Positions 26,927-36,470 of a stretch of 64,000 nt of DNA are shown here, one piece after another; the first letter of the stretch is position 1; the number at the start of each line of letters is the position of its first letter. The stretch covers positions 4,494,637 through 4,558,636 of the forward strand of contig NZ_CP033070.1 in NCBI RefSeq assembly GCF_003669035.1. Reading direction: 5' to 3'. A program made the translations under genes and the position numbers. The notes under the pieces are model-generated. The model saw nothing but the letters and a program-made list of their open reading frames with translations. It was not told the DNA's origin and made no database searches. Source of the stretch: Chryseobacterium sp. 3008163. Its GTDB lineage: Bacteria; Bacteroidota; Bacteroidia; Flavobacteriales; Weeksellaceae.

Positions 26927-29455
26927 ATGGAAAAGAAAACACAAAAACCGCAGACCGATTCGCCTGAAAAAGGCAAAATTTTATCGAAGCCACGCATCTT
27001 TTTCGGATTAACTTTTATTGTTTTTTCGGGAGTTCTAGCACTTTCTTTCATTTCATATTTAATGAATTGGAAATCAGATCAAAGCCAAGCCGGAACGATG
27101 CTCGAAAAAAGCATACAATCTTCTAATATTTTTGGGAAATTGGGTGACTGGCTGGGCAATATTTTTATATTTGAAAGCATTGGTGTTGCATCATTTATTG
27201 TTGCATTCCTTTTTGTGGTTTTCGGGACGATGATTCTGAAGAAAAAAATCTTTAAGCCGTGGATGACTTTCGGACATTCTTTATTTTTTATCTGTTGGTT
27301 GCCTATCTTTTTTGGAGCGATTACAAAAGGTCAGGGAAATGCCGGAGTTTTAAGCGGAGTGTACGGTTACCAAATAATGGATTCGCTAAATGCAATCATT
27401 GGAAGTGTTGGTCTTTGGCTGGTTTTAGTGGTGAGTATCGCTTTATATTTTATCTTAGAATTTAATTTACGTCCAAGTTCAATCAAATCAAAATTCAACG
27501 AGATTAATGAAAATACGATTGGTAGAGTAAAATCGATGATGCCAAATTCAAGTGAAAATTTTGAAGCGGATGAAGAGTTAGAAAGCGAAATTCAGGATTC
27601 TCAATCAAATGTTACTGTAACTGATGTTTCCGGCAATGTTAAAGTGCAGGAAACTGCAAAACCTGCGAAAGTTTCAAACGAAATTCAGCCTTCTGTGAAT
27701 GTAGAAACCATCGTAACGCCTAATCAGACTTCATTTGAGGAAATTAAAAAAGATTCTTCATCAACCGTAAGTTTAGATTTAAATACAAAACCTGTCATTC
27801 CGGTTGCAAGACCTGAAGAAGCTTTTGATATGAAACCGTCAACTCCTTCAACCGACGGAATTAAATTTAATGTAGAAGTTGCTCCTGCTGTTGAGATTTT
27901 AACTGATGCTGAAATGCACTCAAATGATTTGGTAGAGAAACACGGTTTGTATGATCACCGTTTGGATTTGCCTAAATTTCAAATGCCTACTTTAGATCTT
28001 TTGAAAGATTACGGAAATGAAGAAATTTCAGTTAATAAAGAAGAATTAGAAGAAAATAAAAATAAAATTGTTGGATTATTAAAGAACTTCAACGTTGGAA
28101 TTGCTGAAATTAAAGCGACGATCGGACCAACAGTTACTCTATACGAAATTGTACCTGAGGCGGGAATCAGAGTTTCTGCGATCAAAAAGCTGCAGGATGA
28201 CATTGCGTTGAATCTTTCCGCTTTAGGAATCAGAATTATCGCGCCAATGCCAGGAAAAGGCACCATCGGAATTGAAGTTCCGAGAAAAAATCCTACGATG
28301 GTTTCTATGCGTTCGGTAATTGCTTCACAGAAATTCCAGAATACAGATATGGATCTTCCTGTTGTATTTGGAAAAACGATTTCTAATGAAGTTTTCATGG
28401 CCGATTTATCAAAAATGCCTCACCTTTTGATGGCTGGTTCTACGGGTCAGGGAAAATCGGTTGGTATTAATGCAATTTTGACTTCCCTACTTTACAAGAA
28501 ACATCCAAGTGAATTGAAATTCGTAATGGTTGATCCTAAAAAAGTGGAACTTTCCTTATATTCTAAAATCGAAAGACATTATTTAGCGAAACTTCCGGAT
28601 TCTGATGATGCCATTATTACTGACACTCATAAAGTAATCAATACATTGAATTCCCTTTGTGTAGAAATGGATCAGCGATATGATTTGCTTAAAAATGCTT
28701 TTTGTAAAAACTTAAAAGAATACAATAAAAAATTCAGCGAAAGAAAATTAAATCCTGAAAATGGACATCGATATTTACCTTACATCGTTTTGGTTGTCGA
28801 TGAGTTTGCAGATTTGATTATGACTGCCGGAAAAGAAGTTGAACTTCCTATCGCAAGATTAGCACAGCTGGCAAGAGCAGTCGGAATTCACTTGATTGTT
28901 GCTACTCAAAGACCTTCTGTGAATGTAATTACAGGTATGATTAAAGCAAACTTTCCTGCTAGAGCGGCATTTAGAGTAATTTCGAGTGTGGATTCAAGAA
29001 CGATTCTTGATTCTCCGGGTGCAGATCAGTTGATTGGAAAAGGGGATATGCTTTATTTTAACGGTAATGAAATCTTAAGGCTTCAATGTGCTTTTATTGA
29101 TACCCCAGAAGTTGAAAGACTCGCAGAATTCATCGGGGAACAAAAAGGGTATGCTTCAGCTTTCATGCTTCCGGAATATGTGAGTGAAGGAGCAGCAAAC
29201 TCTGTAGGAGCATTTGATCCGAATGAAAAAGATCAATTATTTGATGAAGCAGCAAGAATTATTGTTTCTACACAGCAAGGTTCTACTTCAATGCTTCAGA
29301 GACAATTGAAACTAGGATACAACAGAGCAGGAAGAATTATGGATCAGTTGGAAGCAAGCGGTATTGTTGGCGGATTTAATGGGGCTAAAGCGAGAGAAGT
29401 TCTAATTAGTGATCTGAATTCTTTGGAACAGTTTTTGGAAGACCTGCGAAATTAA
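26927..29455 (+). CDS. ftsK: DNA translocase FtsK/SpoIIIE
   Basis: An 842-residue DNA pump coupling chromosome segregation with cell division. Four transmembrane helices lie in the first about 185 residues, followed by an acidic, low-complexity linker to about 330. The RecA-like motor has Walker A GSTGQGKS at about 503-510 and Walker B VLVVDEFADL at about 620. The C-terminal winged-helix gamma domain QRQLKLGYNRAGRIMDQLEASGIVG recognises orienting sequences. A TAAATTTG -7 element (26905-26912) lies just upstream. It begins a plus-strand run with the LolA-like and LptF/G-type genes. Confidence 0.96.
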   Translation: MEKKTQKPQTDSPEKGKILSKPRIFFGLTFIVFSGVLALSFISYLMNWKSDQSQAGTMLEKSIQSSNIFGKLGDWLGNIFIFESIGVASFIVAFLFVVFGTMILKKKIFKPWMTFGHSLFFICWLPIFFGAITKGQGNAGVLSGVYGYQIMDSLNAIIGSVGLWLVLVVSIALYFILEFNLRPSSIKSKFNEINENTIGRVKSMMPNSSENFEADEELESEIQDSQSNVTVTDVSGNVKVQETAKPAKVSNEIQPSVNVETIVTPNQTSFEEIKKDSSSTVSLDLNTKPVIPVARPEEAFDMKPSTPSTDGIKFNVEVAPAVEILTDAEMHSNDLVEKHGLYDHRLDLPKFQMPTLDLLKDYGNEEISVNKEELEENKNKIVGLLKNFNVGIAEIKATIGPTVTLYEIVPEAGIRVSAIKKLQDDIALNLSALGIRIIAPMPGKGTIGIEVPRKNPTMVSMRSVIASQKFQNTDMDLPVVFGKTISNEVFMADLSKMPHLLMAGSTGQGKSVGINAILTSLLYKKHPSELKFVMVDPKKVELSLYSKIERHYLAKLPDSDDAIITDTHKVINTLNSLCVEMDQRYDLLKNAFCKNLKEYNKKFSERKLNPENGHRYLPYIVLVVDEFADLIMTAGKEVELPIARLAQLARAVGIHLIVATQRPSVNVITGMIKANFPARAAFRVISSVDSRTILDSPGADQLIGKGDMLYFNGNEILRLQCAFIDTPEVERLAEFIGEQKGYASAFMLPEYVSEGAANSVGAFDPNEKDQLFDEAARIIVSTQQGSTSMLQRQLKLGYNRAGRIMDQLEASGIVGGFNGAKAREVLISDLNSLEQFLEDLRN

Positions 29456-29530
29456 AAAAACAGTCAGATTTAGATTTTAACTTTTAAGAGTTGAAAATGT
29501 CTAAGTAGTAGAAAATTTAGAAAAAGAAAC

Positions 29531-30178
29531 ATGAAAAAAATAATATCAAAAATAGTATTTGGAAGTTTTGTAGTAGGAAGTATTGCTTTTGTTCAGGCTC
29601 AGAAAATTGATGCCAAAGCAAAAAAAATATTAGATGATGTAACGGCAAATTACAAATCTAAAAAGAATTCTTATTTCAAATTTGCTTTTGGAAGCGGTGT
29701 AAATGGAACGGTTAGTAAAAACGAACCCGGAATTTATTACACAGCCGGAGAAAAATATAAATTGAAAATCATGGAAACCGAACAGATTTTCGATGGAAGC
29801 AAAATTTACAACATCAACACAGAAGATAAAGAAGTGACCGTAGCAAAGCCCAATGAAAGCTCTACAATGTTCTCTCCAATTAATTATTTGACATCTTACA
29901 GAAATGATTACAACGTTTCTTACAGCGGAAAAAAGACGATTGATGGCGTAAGCGCAGATTTCATCACATTAACTCCAGTAAAAGCTAACGGATTAAAATC
30001 AATCTACATTTTTATTGATGGTGCAAAAAAGCAAATGCTTAAGCTCGAACAGCACGGAAACAATAAAGATATTGCAGTAATTTCAATTAAAGAATACAAA
30101 GAAAACCAGCAATTAGACCCAAATATGTTTGTTTTTGATAAGAATAAATTCAAAAATTATCTTGTTACAGAATTATAA
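29531..30178 (+). CDS. LolA-like outer-membrane lipoprotein carrier
   Basis: A 215-residue secreted protein with signal peptide MKKIISKIVFGSFVVGSIAFVQAQ. The LolA/LolB half-barrel pattern follows: KAKKILDDVTANYKSKKNSYFKFAFG, EPGIYYTAGEKYKLKIMETEQIFDGSKIYNINTEDKEVTV and ADFITLTPVKANGLKSIYIFIDGAKKQMLKLEQHGNNKDIAVISIKEYKENQQLDPNMFVFD. Known LolA proteins carry lipoproteins across the periplasm. It is 75 nt after ftsK, an arrangement common in flavobacteria, and ends in a strong terminator. Confidence 0.87.
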   Translation: MKKIISKIVFGSFVVGSIAFVQAQKIDAKAKKILDDVTANYKSKKNSYFKFAFGSGVNGTVSKNEPGIYYTAGEKYKLKIMETEQIFDGSKIYNINTEDKEVTVAKPNESSTMFSPINYLTSYRNDYNVSYSGKKTIDGVSADFITLTPVKANGLKSIYIFIDGAKKQMLKLEQHGNNKDIAVISIKEYKENQQLDPNMFVFDKNKFKNYLVTEL

Positions 30179-30200
30179 TTCTAAATAAATATTAAAATTT

Positions 30201-30230
30201 AAAGTCACAAAGGAAACTTTGTGGCTTTTT
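30201..30230 (+). terminator. Terminator after the LolA-like gene
   Basis: AAAGTCACAAAG (30201-30212) and CTTTGTGGCTTT (30217-30228) form a 12-bp stem with one G-U pair and a GAAA tetraloop, followed by T residues on the plus strand. Confidence 0.85.
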
Positions 30231-30245
30231 CATTAATTTTGGCGA

Positions 30246-31700
30246 ATGTTTAAAATATTAGACCGATACATCATTAAAACCTTTTTTGGTCCGTTCTTAT
30301 TTATATTCAGTGTTTTGTTTTTCATTTTTATTGTAAACATTATCTGGATTCAGCTTGGGCAATTCATGGGAAAAGGTCTTACCACGTTTCAGATCATGAA
30401 GCTTCTTTTTTATCTGGGAGTGAATGTGGTAAGTATGGTTTTACCCTTGACGATACTTCTGGCAAGCATTATGTCTTTTGGTGAATTTGGTGAGCGCTAC
30501 GAATTAGCTGCCATGAAAGCTGCCGGAATTTCATTGACGAGAGTAATGATGCCGCTTTTAGGGGTTGTGACTTTATTGGCAATCCTACTCTATCTCTTTT
30601 CCAGTAATATAATTCCCGATTTTCAGAGAAAGGCTAGAAATATGCTTTTCAATATTGCACAGACCAAACCTGCATTGAATTTTACACCGGGTCAGTTTAT
30701 AGATCAGATTCCGGGATACATGGTGAAATTTGATAAAATTGAAGGTGAAGATGGGCGTGATCTTGAAGGAATTTTCATTCATAAAAAAGCAAGTACATTC
30801 GAAAATCAACAATCAATCGTTGCAGAAAAAGGAAAATTTGTAACACCTCCGAATAAAAATTATCTGCAGTTGGTTTTATTTAACGGTTACGTTTTTGAAG
30901 ACAGCTATGCCGGAAAAGCAGAAAATGTAAGATTAAAACAACCTGATCAGGCTATAAAATTTGATACGCTGGTTTCTCATTTTGATGTCAGTGAAATCAT
31001 CAACAAAGCAATTGAACAAGAGAAAATCACTGAAGATTTCCGTTTTCAGTCGTTTGAAGAATTATTTGGCACGATTAGTAAAACCAAAAAAGACAATGCT
31101 AAATTGGTCAGCAATATCAGTACAGAAGTAATATCTCAAACAAGCTCTGTAGTGAGTTATATGGATAAAAACAAGTCGAAAGCTCCTGTGAAATCTCAGT
31201 ATAAATTTGATACCATCAAGAAAGACAAAAAGCTTGAGATGATTTATAATGCGCACAGCAGATTAGATAATTTAAAAACGTCATTAGATTCAAAAAGTCA
31301 GGAACTTAATCCGAGTGTCAAGTACTTTAATAAAGTTGTGATTTATCAACAGAGAATGATTACTTATTCATTTACGTGTATTATTTTCTTTATGATTGGT
31401 GCGAGTTTGGGATCAATCATCCGGAAAGGAGGGATGGGTGTTCCCGTTATTGTAGCGATTGTAATCTTTATTATATTTTATGTAATTAATGTTGGTTTTG
31501 AAAACATAGCATGGTCCGGAAAAATGAGTCCGTATTTGGCGGCTTGGCTTCCCAACATGATTTTGTTTCCTTTTGGAGTTTTGATGACGTATAAAGCATT
31601 AACAGATTCTCAATTGTTTGATTCTGAAAAATACAAAGCGTTCTTCAAGCCTATTACGAAGCTTTTTGTAAAGGATAAAGAACATAAAAGATATCAGTAA
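30246..31700 (+). CDS. LptF/LptG-family permease
   Basis: A 484-residue inner-membrane protein of the YjgP/YjgQ family, which forms the LptB2FG exporter that extracts lipopolysaccharide. The N-terminus MFKILDRYIIKTFFGPFLFIFSVLFFIFIVNIIW with three spans, the GERYELAAMKAAGISLTRVMMPL coupling segment and three C-terminal spans from about 370 are all typical. A long periplasmic domain with a lysine-rich stretch lies between. It starts 16 nt after a terminator, so it probably has its own promoter. Which of LptF or LptG it is cannot be decided here. Confidence 0.9.
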   Translation: MFKILDRYIIKTFFGPFLFIFSVLFFIFIVNIIWIQLGQFMGKGLTTFQIMKLLFYLGVNVVSMVLPLTILLASIMSFGEFGERYELAAMKAAGISLTRVMMPLLGVVTLLAILLYLFSSNIIPDFQRKARNMLFNIAQTKPALNFTPGQFIDQIPGYMVKFDKIEGEDGRDLEGIFIHKKASTFENQQSIVAEKGKFVTPPNKNYLQLVLFNGYVFEDSYAGKAENVRLKQPDQAIKFDTLVSHFDVSEIINKAIEQEKITEDFRFQSFEELFGTISKTKKDNAKLVSNISTEVISQTSSVVSYMDKNKSKAPVKSQYKFDTIKKDKKLEMIYNAHSRLDNLKTSLDSKSQELNPSVKYFNKVVIYQQRMITYSFTCIIFFMIGASLGSIIRKGGMGVPVIVAIVIFIIFYVINVGFENIAWSGKMSPYLAAWLPNMILFPFGVLMTYKALTDSQLFDSEKYKAFFKPITKLFVKDKEHKRYQ

Positions 31701-31706
31701 TATCAT

Positions 31707-31733
31707 ATCCGGAGCTTGTCTTCGGATTTTTTT
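31707..31733 (+). terminator. Terminator after the LptF/G gene
   Basis: ATCCGGAG and CTTCGGAT form a short stem with one mismatch, followed by a run of seven T on the plus strand, directly after the stop at 31700. Confidence 0.7.
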
Positions 31734-31805
31734 GGTTTAAACTGAAAAATTATTTAAAAATATTAAATTCTCGAAAAAAAACCTCATATTTATCAACTAA
31801 TTTAA

Positions 31806-32612
31806 ATGAAATTAATAATGAAAAAAGTTTTACTGTTTGGCTTGTTCAGTTTGATGACTTCAAGCGTTTATGCACAAGAAGAAAATACTGATTACGAACT
31901 AAAAGCCGATGAAAAATATGGCTACGTTATCGATAAAAACGGAAAGAAAATTGAAGGAATCGTAAGATTGGCAGGAAGCGATATGAGTCCGTGGGTTAAT
32001 CAGAAGAAAGTAAAATTCATTGCTACAGCTGATATCGACAAATCTAAGAAAAAGCAGAAGTTTAAAACAATGGATTCTGATGATTTGAAAGAATACGTTG
32101 CCTACGACGACAGCAATAACGAAAGACATTTTGAAGTTGTAAAATATACCAATACCAAAGAAGGTTTCAACACCGCGACCGGAGGATTAAGCGGAAACAT
32201 CAAAGCATTTAATAACCTTACCAAAAGCAATCAGTTTGCAGAAGTTGTGACAGACGGTAAAATAAAGGTTTATAAATTATACGGTTACCCTACCACTTTC
32301 TCAGCCGGACAAAGTCAAATCGACAAAGCTGACCAGGAAACTGAAAGAATGAGAAAAAATCCTTCTTTTATTTACACCAAAAAAGGAAGCAAGTTGAAAG
32401 AATTGGATCTTAAAGAATCAAAAATCATCACCGCAGATTGCAGTTATGTAAAAGGAAAAATTGCAAGCGGCTCTTATGCTTCTCTGAAAAATGATGAGAA
32501 AAAAAGATCCGGTTTAGGAAGATTGATCAAAAGTCAAATTGACGATGTGATGTCTAATGTTCCTCAGATTGTAGATGAAGTGATTTTAGATTATAACGAA
32601 AACTGTAAATAG
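31806..32612 (+). CDS. Secreted protein of unknown function
   Basis: A 268-residue protein with a signal peptide. A second ATG at 31818 (MKKVLLFGLFSLMTSSVYAQ) gives the cleaner signal sequence and is a likely start. The mature part begins EENTDYELKADEKYGYVIDKNGKKIEGIVRLAG and is charged and Lys-rich, without further membrane spans. Only one Cys is seen near the middle-end (ADCSYVKG) plus one in the last residues. No family is recognised. It is monocistronic with its own terminator at 32634. Confidence 0.8.
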   Translation: MKLIMKKVLLFGLFSLMTSSVYAQEENTDYELKADEKYGYVIDKNGKKIEGIVRLAGSDMSPWVNQKKVKFIATADIDKSKKKQKFKTMDSDDLKEYVAYDDSNNERHFEVVKYTNTKEGFNTATGGLSGNIKAFNNLTKSNQFAEVVTDGKIKVYKLYGYPTTFSAGQSQIDKADQETERMRKNPSFIYTKKGSKLKELDLKESKIITADCSYVKGKIASGSYASLKNDEKKRSGLGRLIKSQIDDVMSNVPQIVDEVILDYNENCK

Positions 32613-32633
32613 TTTTTTTCAAATAGAAATTGA

Positions 32634-32658
32634 GCAACTGCTTTTGCGGTTGCTTTTT
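32634..32658 (+). terminator. Terminator after the secreted unknown protein gene
   Basis: GCAACTGC (32634-32641) and GCGGTTGC (32646-32653) make an 8-bp stem with a TTTT loop and one U-G pair, followed by five T. Confidence 0.78.
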
Positions 32659-32749
32659 ATTTTAAATCAAGTTGGCAACGAACATTATTTTTTCACAGTT
32701 AAAATCATATTTTTTATTACCTTTAATTAAATCATTTAATTCTTTTCAA

Positions 32750-33088
32750 ATGAAAAAATTATTACTCATCTTATTAGTCAGTACGAGCGTTTTCACTTTT
32801 GCCCAGCAAAACGACAAGCAAGCCTATATAAAAAAAGAAAGTATTGGCGGAAAGCTCGATTTTAGTAAAAGAATTGAAGAAAAATACCATAACGAAACGT
32901 CAATTCCATTTGGTGAAGAGCATTTCATGAAAAAAGATTATGCTGTGTTACTTTGGGCAGCCAATGTAAGGACTTTAGGAATTGAATCTTTTAATCAGGC
33001 TGTGAAGATCTGGGAGGAAGTTTATAAACGCAGTTTGACCGAGCCTGAAGCAAAAGCTTTGAAAACAGGATTTGAAGCTAAATTTTAA
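32750..33088 (+). CDS. Small secreted protein of unknown function
   Basis: A 112-residue protein started at the ATG at 32750, MKKLLLILLVSTSVFTFAQ, which is a clean signal peptide. The TTG-started extension from 32672 would put hydrophobic, unlikely residues before it. The mature part reads QNDKQAYIKKESIGGKLDFS and later KDYAVLLWAANVRTLGIESFNQAVKIWEEVYKR, which is helical and amphipathic. No family is recognised. It lies between two other secreted proteins of unknown function. Confidence 0.72.
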   Translation: MKKLLLILLVSTSVFTFAQQNDKQAYIKKESIGGKLDFSKRIEEKYHNETSIPFGEEHFMKKDYAVLLWAANVRTLGIESFNQAVKIWEEVYKRSLTEPEAKALKTGFEAKF

Positions 33089-33149
33089 ATATAAAAATTA
33101 AACTGCACATTTTTTGTTTGAGATACCATCAAATCTCAAAATCATTACA

Positions 33150-33796
33150 ATGAAAAAAGTACTTCTGATTTCCGGCTTACTACTGATTTTTTCGTGCAAA
33201 AAAGAAAATGAGCAAAAACTGTTGAAAATTCTAATCCCTCAGACAGTTTAAACTTAAAATCAAATGTTGATTCTTTAAATTTAAAAAATGATTTAACCTC
33301 GATTGATGGAATAAAAAAAGAATACAATCTCCTGAACTCAAAGTTACTTGCAAAGAAATTAGATTCTGTTGGTTTTAAATATGAATGTGAAGAAAGATCA
33401 GGAAATGTCGTTTATTATTCCGAAAACGGAACTTTAAAAGTCATTAAACATTTCACAGCTGACAGCCATTTTTCTTCCACAGAAAATTATTTCGTTAATG
33501 ATGATCAACCGTTTTTTGTATTTAAAGATGATACCGTATGGAGTTTTGATGGCGGCACACCCGAAAAACCTGAAACGAAGGATGATGTCACTCAGCAAAG
33601 AATGTATTTTTCAGACAATAAAATCATTCAGTGTTTAGAAAAAAAGTTTACCATAAAATCAAGCGATTCAACTAAACCAAATCCTGAAAATATTCCTAAC
33701 ACAGAAAGTAAAAATTGTTCTGCAAATGAAGTTCAGGAAACTTTCGCATTACTTCTAAAAAATAAAGATAAAAAAGGCAGCATCAAATGTCTGTAA
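33150..33796 (+). pseudogene. Lipoprotein of unknown function, one frameshift
   Basis: Begins MKKVLLISGLLLIFSCKKENEQK, a lipoprotein signal with Cys16. It stops early in the same frame. One added A in the run near 33212-33216 continues as TVENSNPSDSLNLKSNVDSLNLKNDLTSIDGIKKEYN and on to a stop at 33796, giving about 215 residues. The mature region is charged, with a C-terminal CSANEVQETFALLLKNKDKKG segment. No family is recognised. The gene ends 6 nt before a very strong bidirectional terminator. Confidence 0.72.
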
Positions 33797-33802
33797 AACA
33801 AA

Positions 33803-33837
33803 AAAACGTGGCTTCGAAATATTCGAAGCCACGTTTT
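33803..33837. terminator. Very strong bidirectional terminator
   Basis: A 16-bp perfect stem (33803-33818 with 33822-33837) around a 3-nt loop, flanked by A on one side and T on the other. It separates the plus-strand lipoprotein gene from the minus-strand frr gene and suits both. Confidence 0.9.
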
Positions 33838-33857
33838 GTATAATTAAAAACTGAAAG

Positions 33858-34412
33858 TTATACTTTCATAATTTCAGCTTCTTTTGTCTTAAGATGGTCG
33901 TCACAAAGTTTCACATGTTTGTCTGTAAGTACCTGAATTTCATCTTCAGTACTTTTTACAGCATCTTCAGAAATACCTTCCAGTTTCTTTAGTTCTTTGA
34001 TACCGTTTTGTCTTGCGTTTCTTATAACGATTTTTGTATCTTCAGTTTCTCCTTTAGCTTGTTTAGCCAATTCTCTTCTTCTGTCCTCCGTCAATGGCGG
34101 AACATTTAGAATGATATTTTCACCGTTATTAGATGGAGCAAAGCCTAAATTTGAATTGATAATTGCTTTTTCTATCGCTCCGATCGCAGTTCTATCCCAA
34201 GGTTGAATTGAGATGGTCATCGCATCGGGAATAGAAACGTTAGCAACCTGATTAAGAGGAGTCGGAGCACCGTAATATTCTACCATCACATCCTGAACCA
34301 TATTCGTAGATGCACGTCCCGCTCTGATTCTTTGAAATGCATGATCCAAGTGCTTGATAGCCGCTTCCATATCATGTTTTACAGATTCTACGATAAGATC
34401 TAATTCTTCCAT
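33858..34412 (-). CDS. frr: Ribosome recycling factor
   Basis: A 184-residue protein that, with EF-G, splits the post-termination ribosome. I choose the ATG at 34412 (MEELDLIVESVKHDMEAAIKHLDHAFQRIRAGRAS), which matches the family start. The longer frame adds an unlikely Cys/Tyr-rich extension. The RIRAGRAS motif, VSIPDAMTISIQPWD, NLGFAPSNNGENIILNVPPLTEDRRRELAK and the C-terminal three-helix bundle are all present. Length is normal. It lies downstream of pyrH on the same strand, the usual order, with about 115 nt between. Confidence 0.97.
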   Translation of the reverse strand: MEELDLIVESVKHDMEAAIKHLDHAFQRIRAGRASTNMVQDVMVEYYGAPTPLNQVANVSIPDAMTISIQPWDRTAIGAIEKAIINSNLGFAPSNNGENIILNVPPLTEDRRRELAKQAKGETEDTKIVIRNARQNGIKELKKLEGISEDAVKSTEDEIQVLTDKHVKLCDDHLKTKEAEIMKV

Positions 34413-34526
34413 TATATAATAAAAATTTGATAAGTTACACATCAATAAATATGAGCAATAAGTAATCGTAATAATTAATTTTGACTAAATAATCCTTTTT
34501 ACTTTTGCCTATTATTTTTTTAATTC

Positions 34527-35233
34527 TTAAATATTAACTAAAGTTCCTACATTTTCTCCTTCTACAATCTTCACCAAATTACCATCTTTATTCATATCAA
34601 ATACAATGATTGGTAATTTATTTTCGTGGCTTAAAGTGAATGCAGTCATATCCATCACTTTAAGATTTTTCTCAAATACTTCGTCGAAAGATAATGAGTT
34701 GTATTTTACAGCATTTTCGTTTGTCTCAGGATCGCTGTCGTAGATTCCGTCTACTCTTGTTCCTTTTAAGATAACGTCTGCACCAATTTCGATAGCCCTT
34801 AGAGTTGCTGCTGTATCAGTTGTGAAATAAGGATTTCCAGTTCCCGCTCCGAAGATTACGACTCTACCCTTTTCAAGATGTCTTACCGCTCTTCTTTTGA
34901 TAAAAGGCTCAGCTACTTTGTCCATTTCGATGGCAGATTGCAGTCTTGTTTTGATTCCTGCGTCTTCCAAAGCGCCTTGTAATGCCATTCCGTTGATTAC
35001 GGTTGCAAGCATTCCCATATAATCACCTTGTACTCTGTCCATTCCAGCTGCAGCTCCTGCAACACCACGGAAAATATTTCCTCCTCCAATAACGATAGCA
35101 GTTTCGCAGCCTAAGTCAACTACCTTTTTATTTCCTGAGCATACTCCATCAGTCTTTCGGGATCGATACCGTACTGTCTGTTCCCCATCAATGCTTCACC
35201 ACTCAGTTTTAGAAGGATTCTTTTATATTTCAT
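34527..35233 (-). pseudogene. pyrH: UMP kinase, split by one frameshift
   Basis: UMP kinase phosphorylates UMP to UDP and is essential in bacteria studied. The start [17 protein letters not shown] at 35233 is the family P-loop-like segment. [39 protein letters not shown] follows, then [21 protein letters not shown] and [11 protein letters not shown] motifs. The frame breaks near 35128-35133 in an A run (CAGGAAATAAAAAGG). One added A gives 708 nt and 235 residues, the standard length. A real break in an essential gene is implausible, so this is probably a sequence error. TATATTTG (minus, 35286-35293) is a -7 element. Confidence 0.93.
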
Positions 35234-35354
35234 CTTTAAATTTATAATAGTTTTTGAGAATTAATTTCGTCAAAAATTAACTTTGCAAATATAATCAATA
35301 TAAATATTGAAAAAAGAAAAATATTTAATACTAAATAATGAAGTAAATATTTTG

Positions 35355-35380
35355 ATAAGTACGAAAAAGGATTATTTTTG
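35355..35380 (+). promoter_or_regulatory. Probable porQ promoter
   Basis: TATTTTTG (35373-35380) is a TAnnTTTG element, with a TTTG ending at 35354 about 18 nt before it. It lies 19 nt upstream of the porQ TTG start codon. Confidence 0.6.
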
Positions 35381-35398
35381 CATTAATTAATTACTGAT

Positions 35399-36391
35399 TT
35401 GAAGAAAGTTCTAATTTTTTCACTATTTCTTTCGGGAATTGTTTCATTTGCTCAAACTGGAACAAATGTATATCCGTTTCTGAATATTCCGGTTTCTGCA
35501 AGACAGGCTGCTTTAGGCGGCGACGCAATTACAACGAGAGATCACGATGTCTCTTTTGCCATTGCCAACCCTGCTTTACTGAATAAAGAATCTGATAAAC
35601 AATTGTCTGTAAATGCCACGGCATATCTCGCAGACTCAAAATACGGAACAATTGCTTACGCCAGAGATCTTGATAACGGTCATATGGTAACGGTAAATGC
35701 TCGTTATATGAGCTACGGAAATATCCCAAGAACGGATGACAGCGGTTTTGAAATGGGAGAATTCTCAGCTTCAGATGTTGCTGTAGGTGGCGGATACGCT
35801 TATCAGTTTGAAGAAGACTGGACGATTGGTGGTGGATTAAATTTTATTACTTCAAAAATTGATACCTACACTTCTTCCGCATTGGCAGGAACTTTGGGAG
35901 TTACCTATCATCCGAAACGAACTAAAGAAGTAGTTTCTGTAGTAATAAGAAACTTCGGATATCAGTTTAAATCATTTAACGGCGAAAGAGAAAACCTTCC
36001 TTTCAGAATAGATTTAGGATATACTAAAATATTAAAAGCATTTCCTTTAGCAATTACCATTACAGCTCACGATTTACAACAATTTGATATTTCTTCAGAA
36101 TTCAATGTAAACGGACAGGAAGTAAATGCTGGACGTAAAATTGCCGATCACTTCTCTTTAGGCGCAGAGCTTTTCCCAGAAAAAAGTTTTAATTTCAGAT
36201 TGGGATATAATGTAAGAAGAGGAAATGAGTTGGCTGTTGCCGATCAAAGAAATTTCTCAGGACTTTCTGCCGGTTTCGGGCTCAAAGTTTCAAAATTTCG
36301 TATCGATTATGCACATGTGAGATATCATAATTCTTCTAACGTTAATCAAATCGGAATTTCTGTAGATCTTAGCGGTCATCAAGGAGAATAA
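35399..36391 (+). CDS. porQ: Type IX secretion system protein PorQ
   Basis: A 330-residue outer-membrane beta-barrel-like protein of the T9SS attachment complex. A signal peptide MKKVLIFSLFLSGIVSFAQ is followed by TGTNVYPFLNIPVSARQAALGGDAITTRDHDVSFAIANPALL, the PorQ N-terminal signature. Alternating beta strands and a C-terminal strand follow. The start codon is TTG at 35399: no ATG lies near, and the signal peptide begins exactly there. cmk lies 79 nt downstream, an arrangement seen in flavobacteria. PorQ is known to be part of the PorU/V/Z complex. Confidence 0.9.
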   Translation: MKKVLIFSLFLSGIVSFAQTGTNVYPFLNIPVSARQAALGGDAITTRDHDVSFAIANPALLNKESDKQLSVNATAYLADSKYGTIAYARDLDNGHMVTVNARYMSYGNIPRTDDSGFEMGEFSASDVAVGGGYAYQFEEDWTIGGGLNFITSKIDTYTSSALAGTLGVTYHPKRTKEVVSVVIRNFGYQFKSFNGERENLPFRIDLGYTKILKAFPLAITITAHDLQQFDISSEFNVNGQEVNAGRKIADHFSLGAELFPEKSFNFRLGYNVRRGNELAVADQRNFSGLSAGFGLKVSKFRIDYAHVRYHNSSNVNQIGISVDLSGHQGE

Positions 36392-36470
36392 TATAAGATG
36401 ATTTCTTGTTTTTTGTAAGATAAAATCTTAGATTTTCTTGCACTTTCAGATTTTTTTTGAAATTTGTAGT

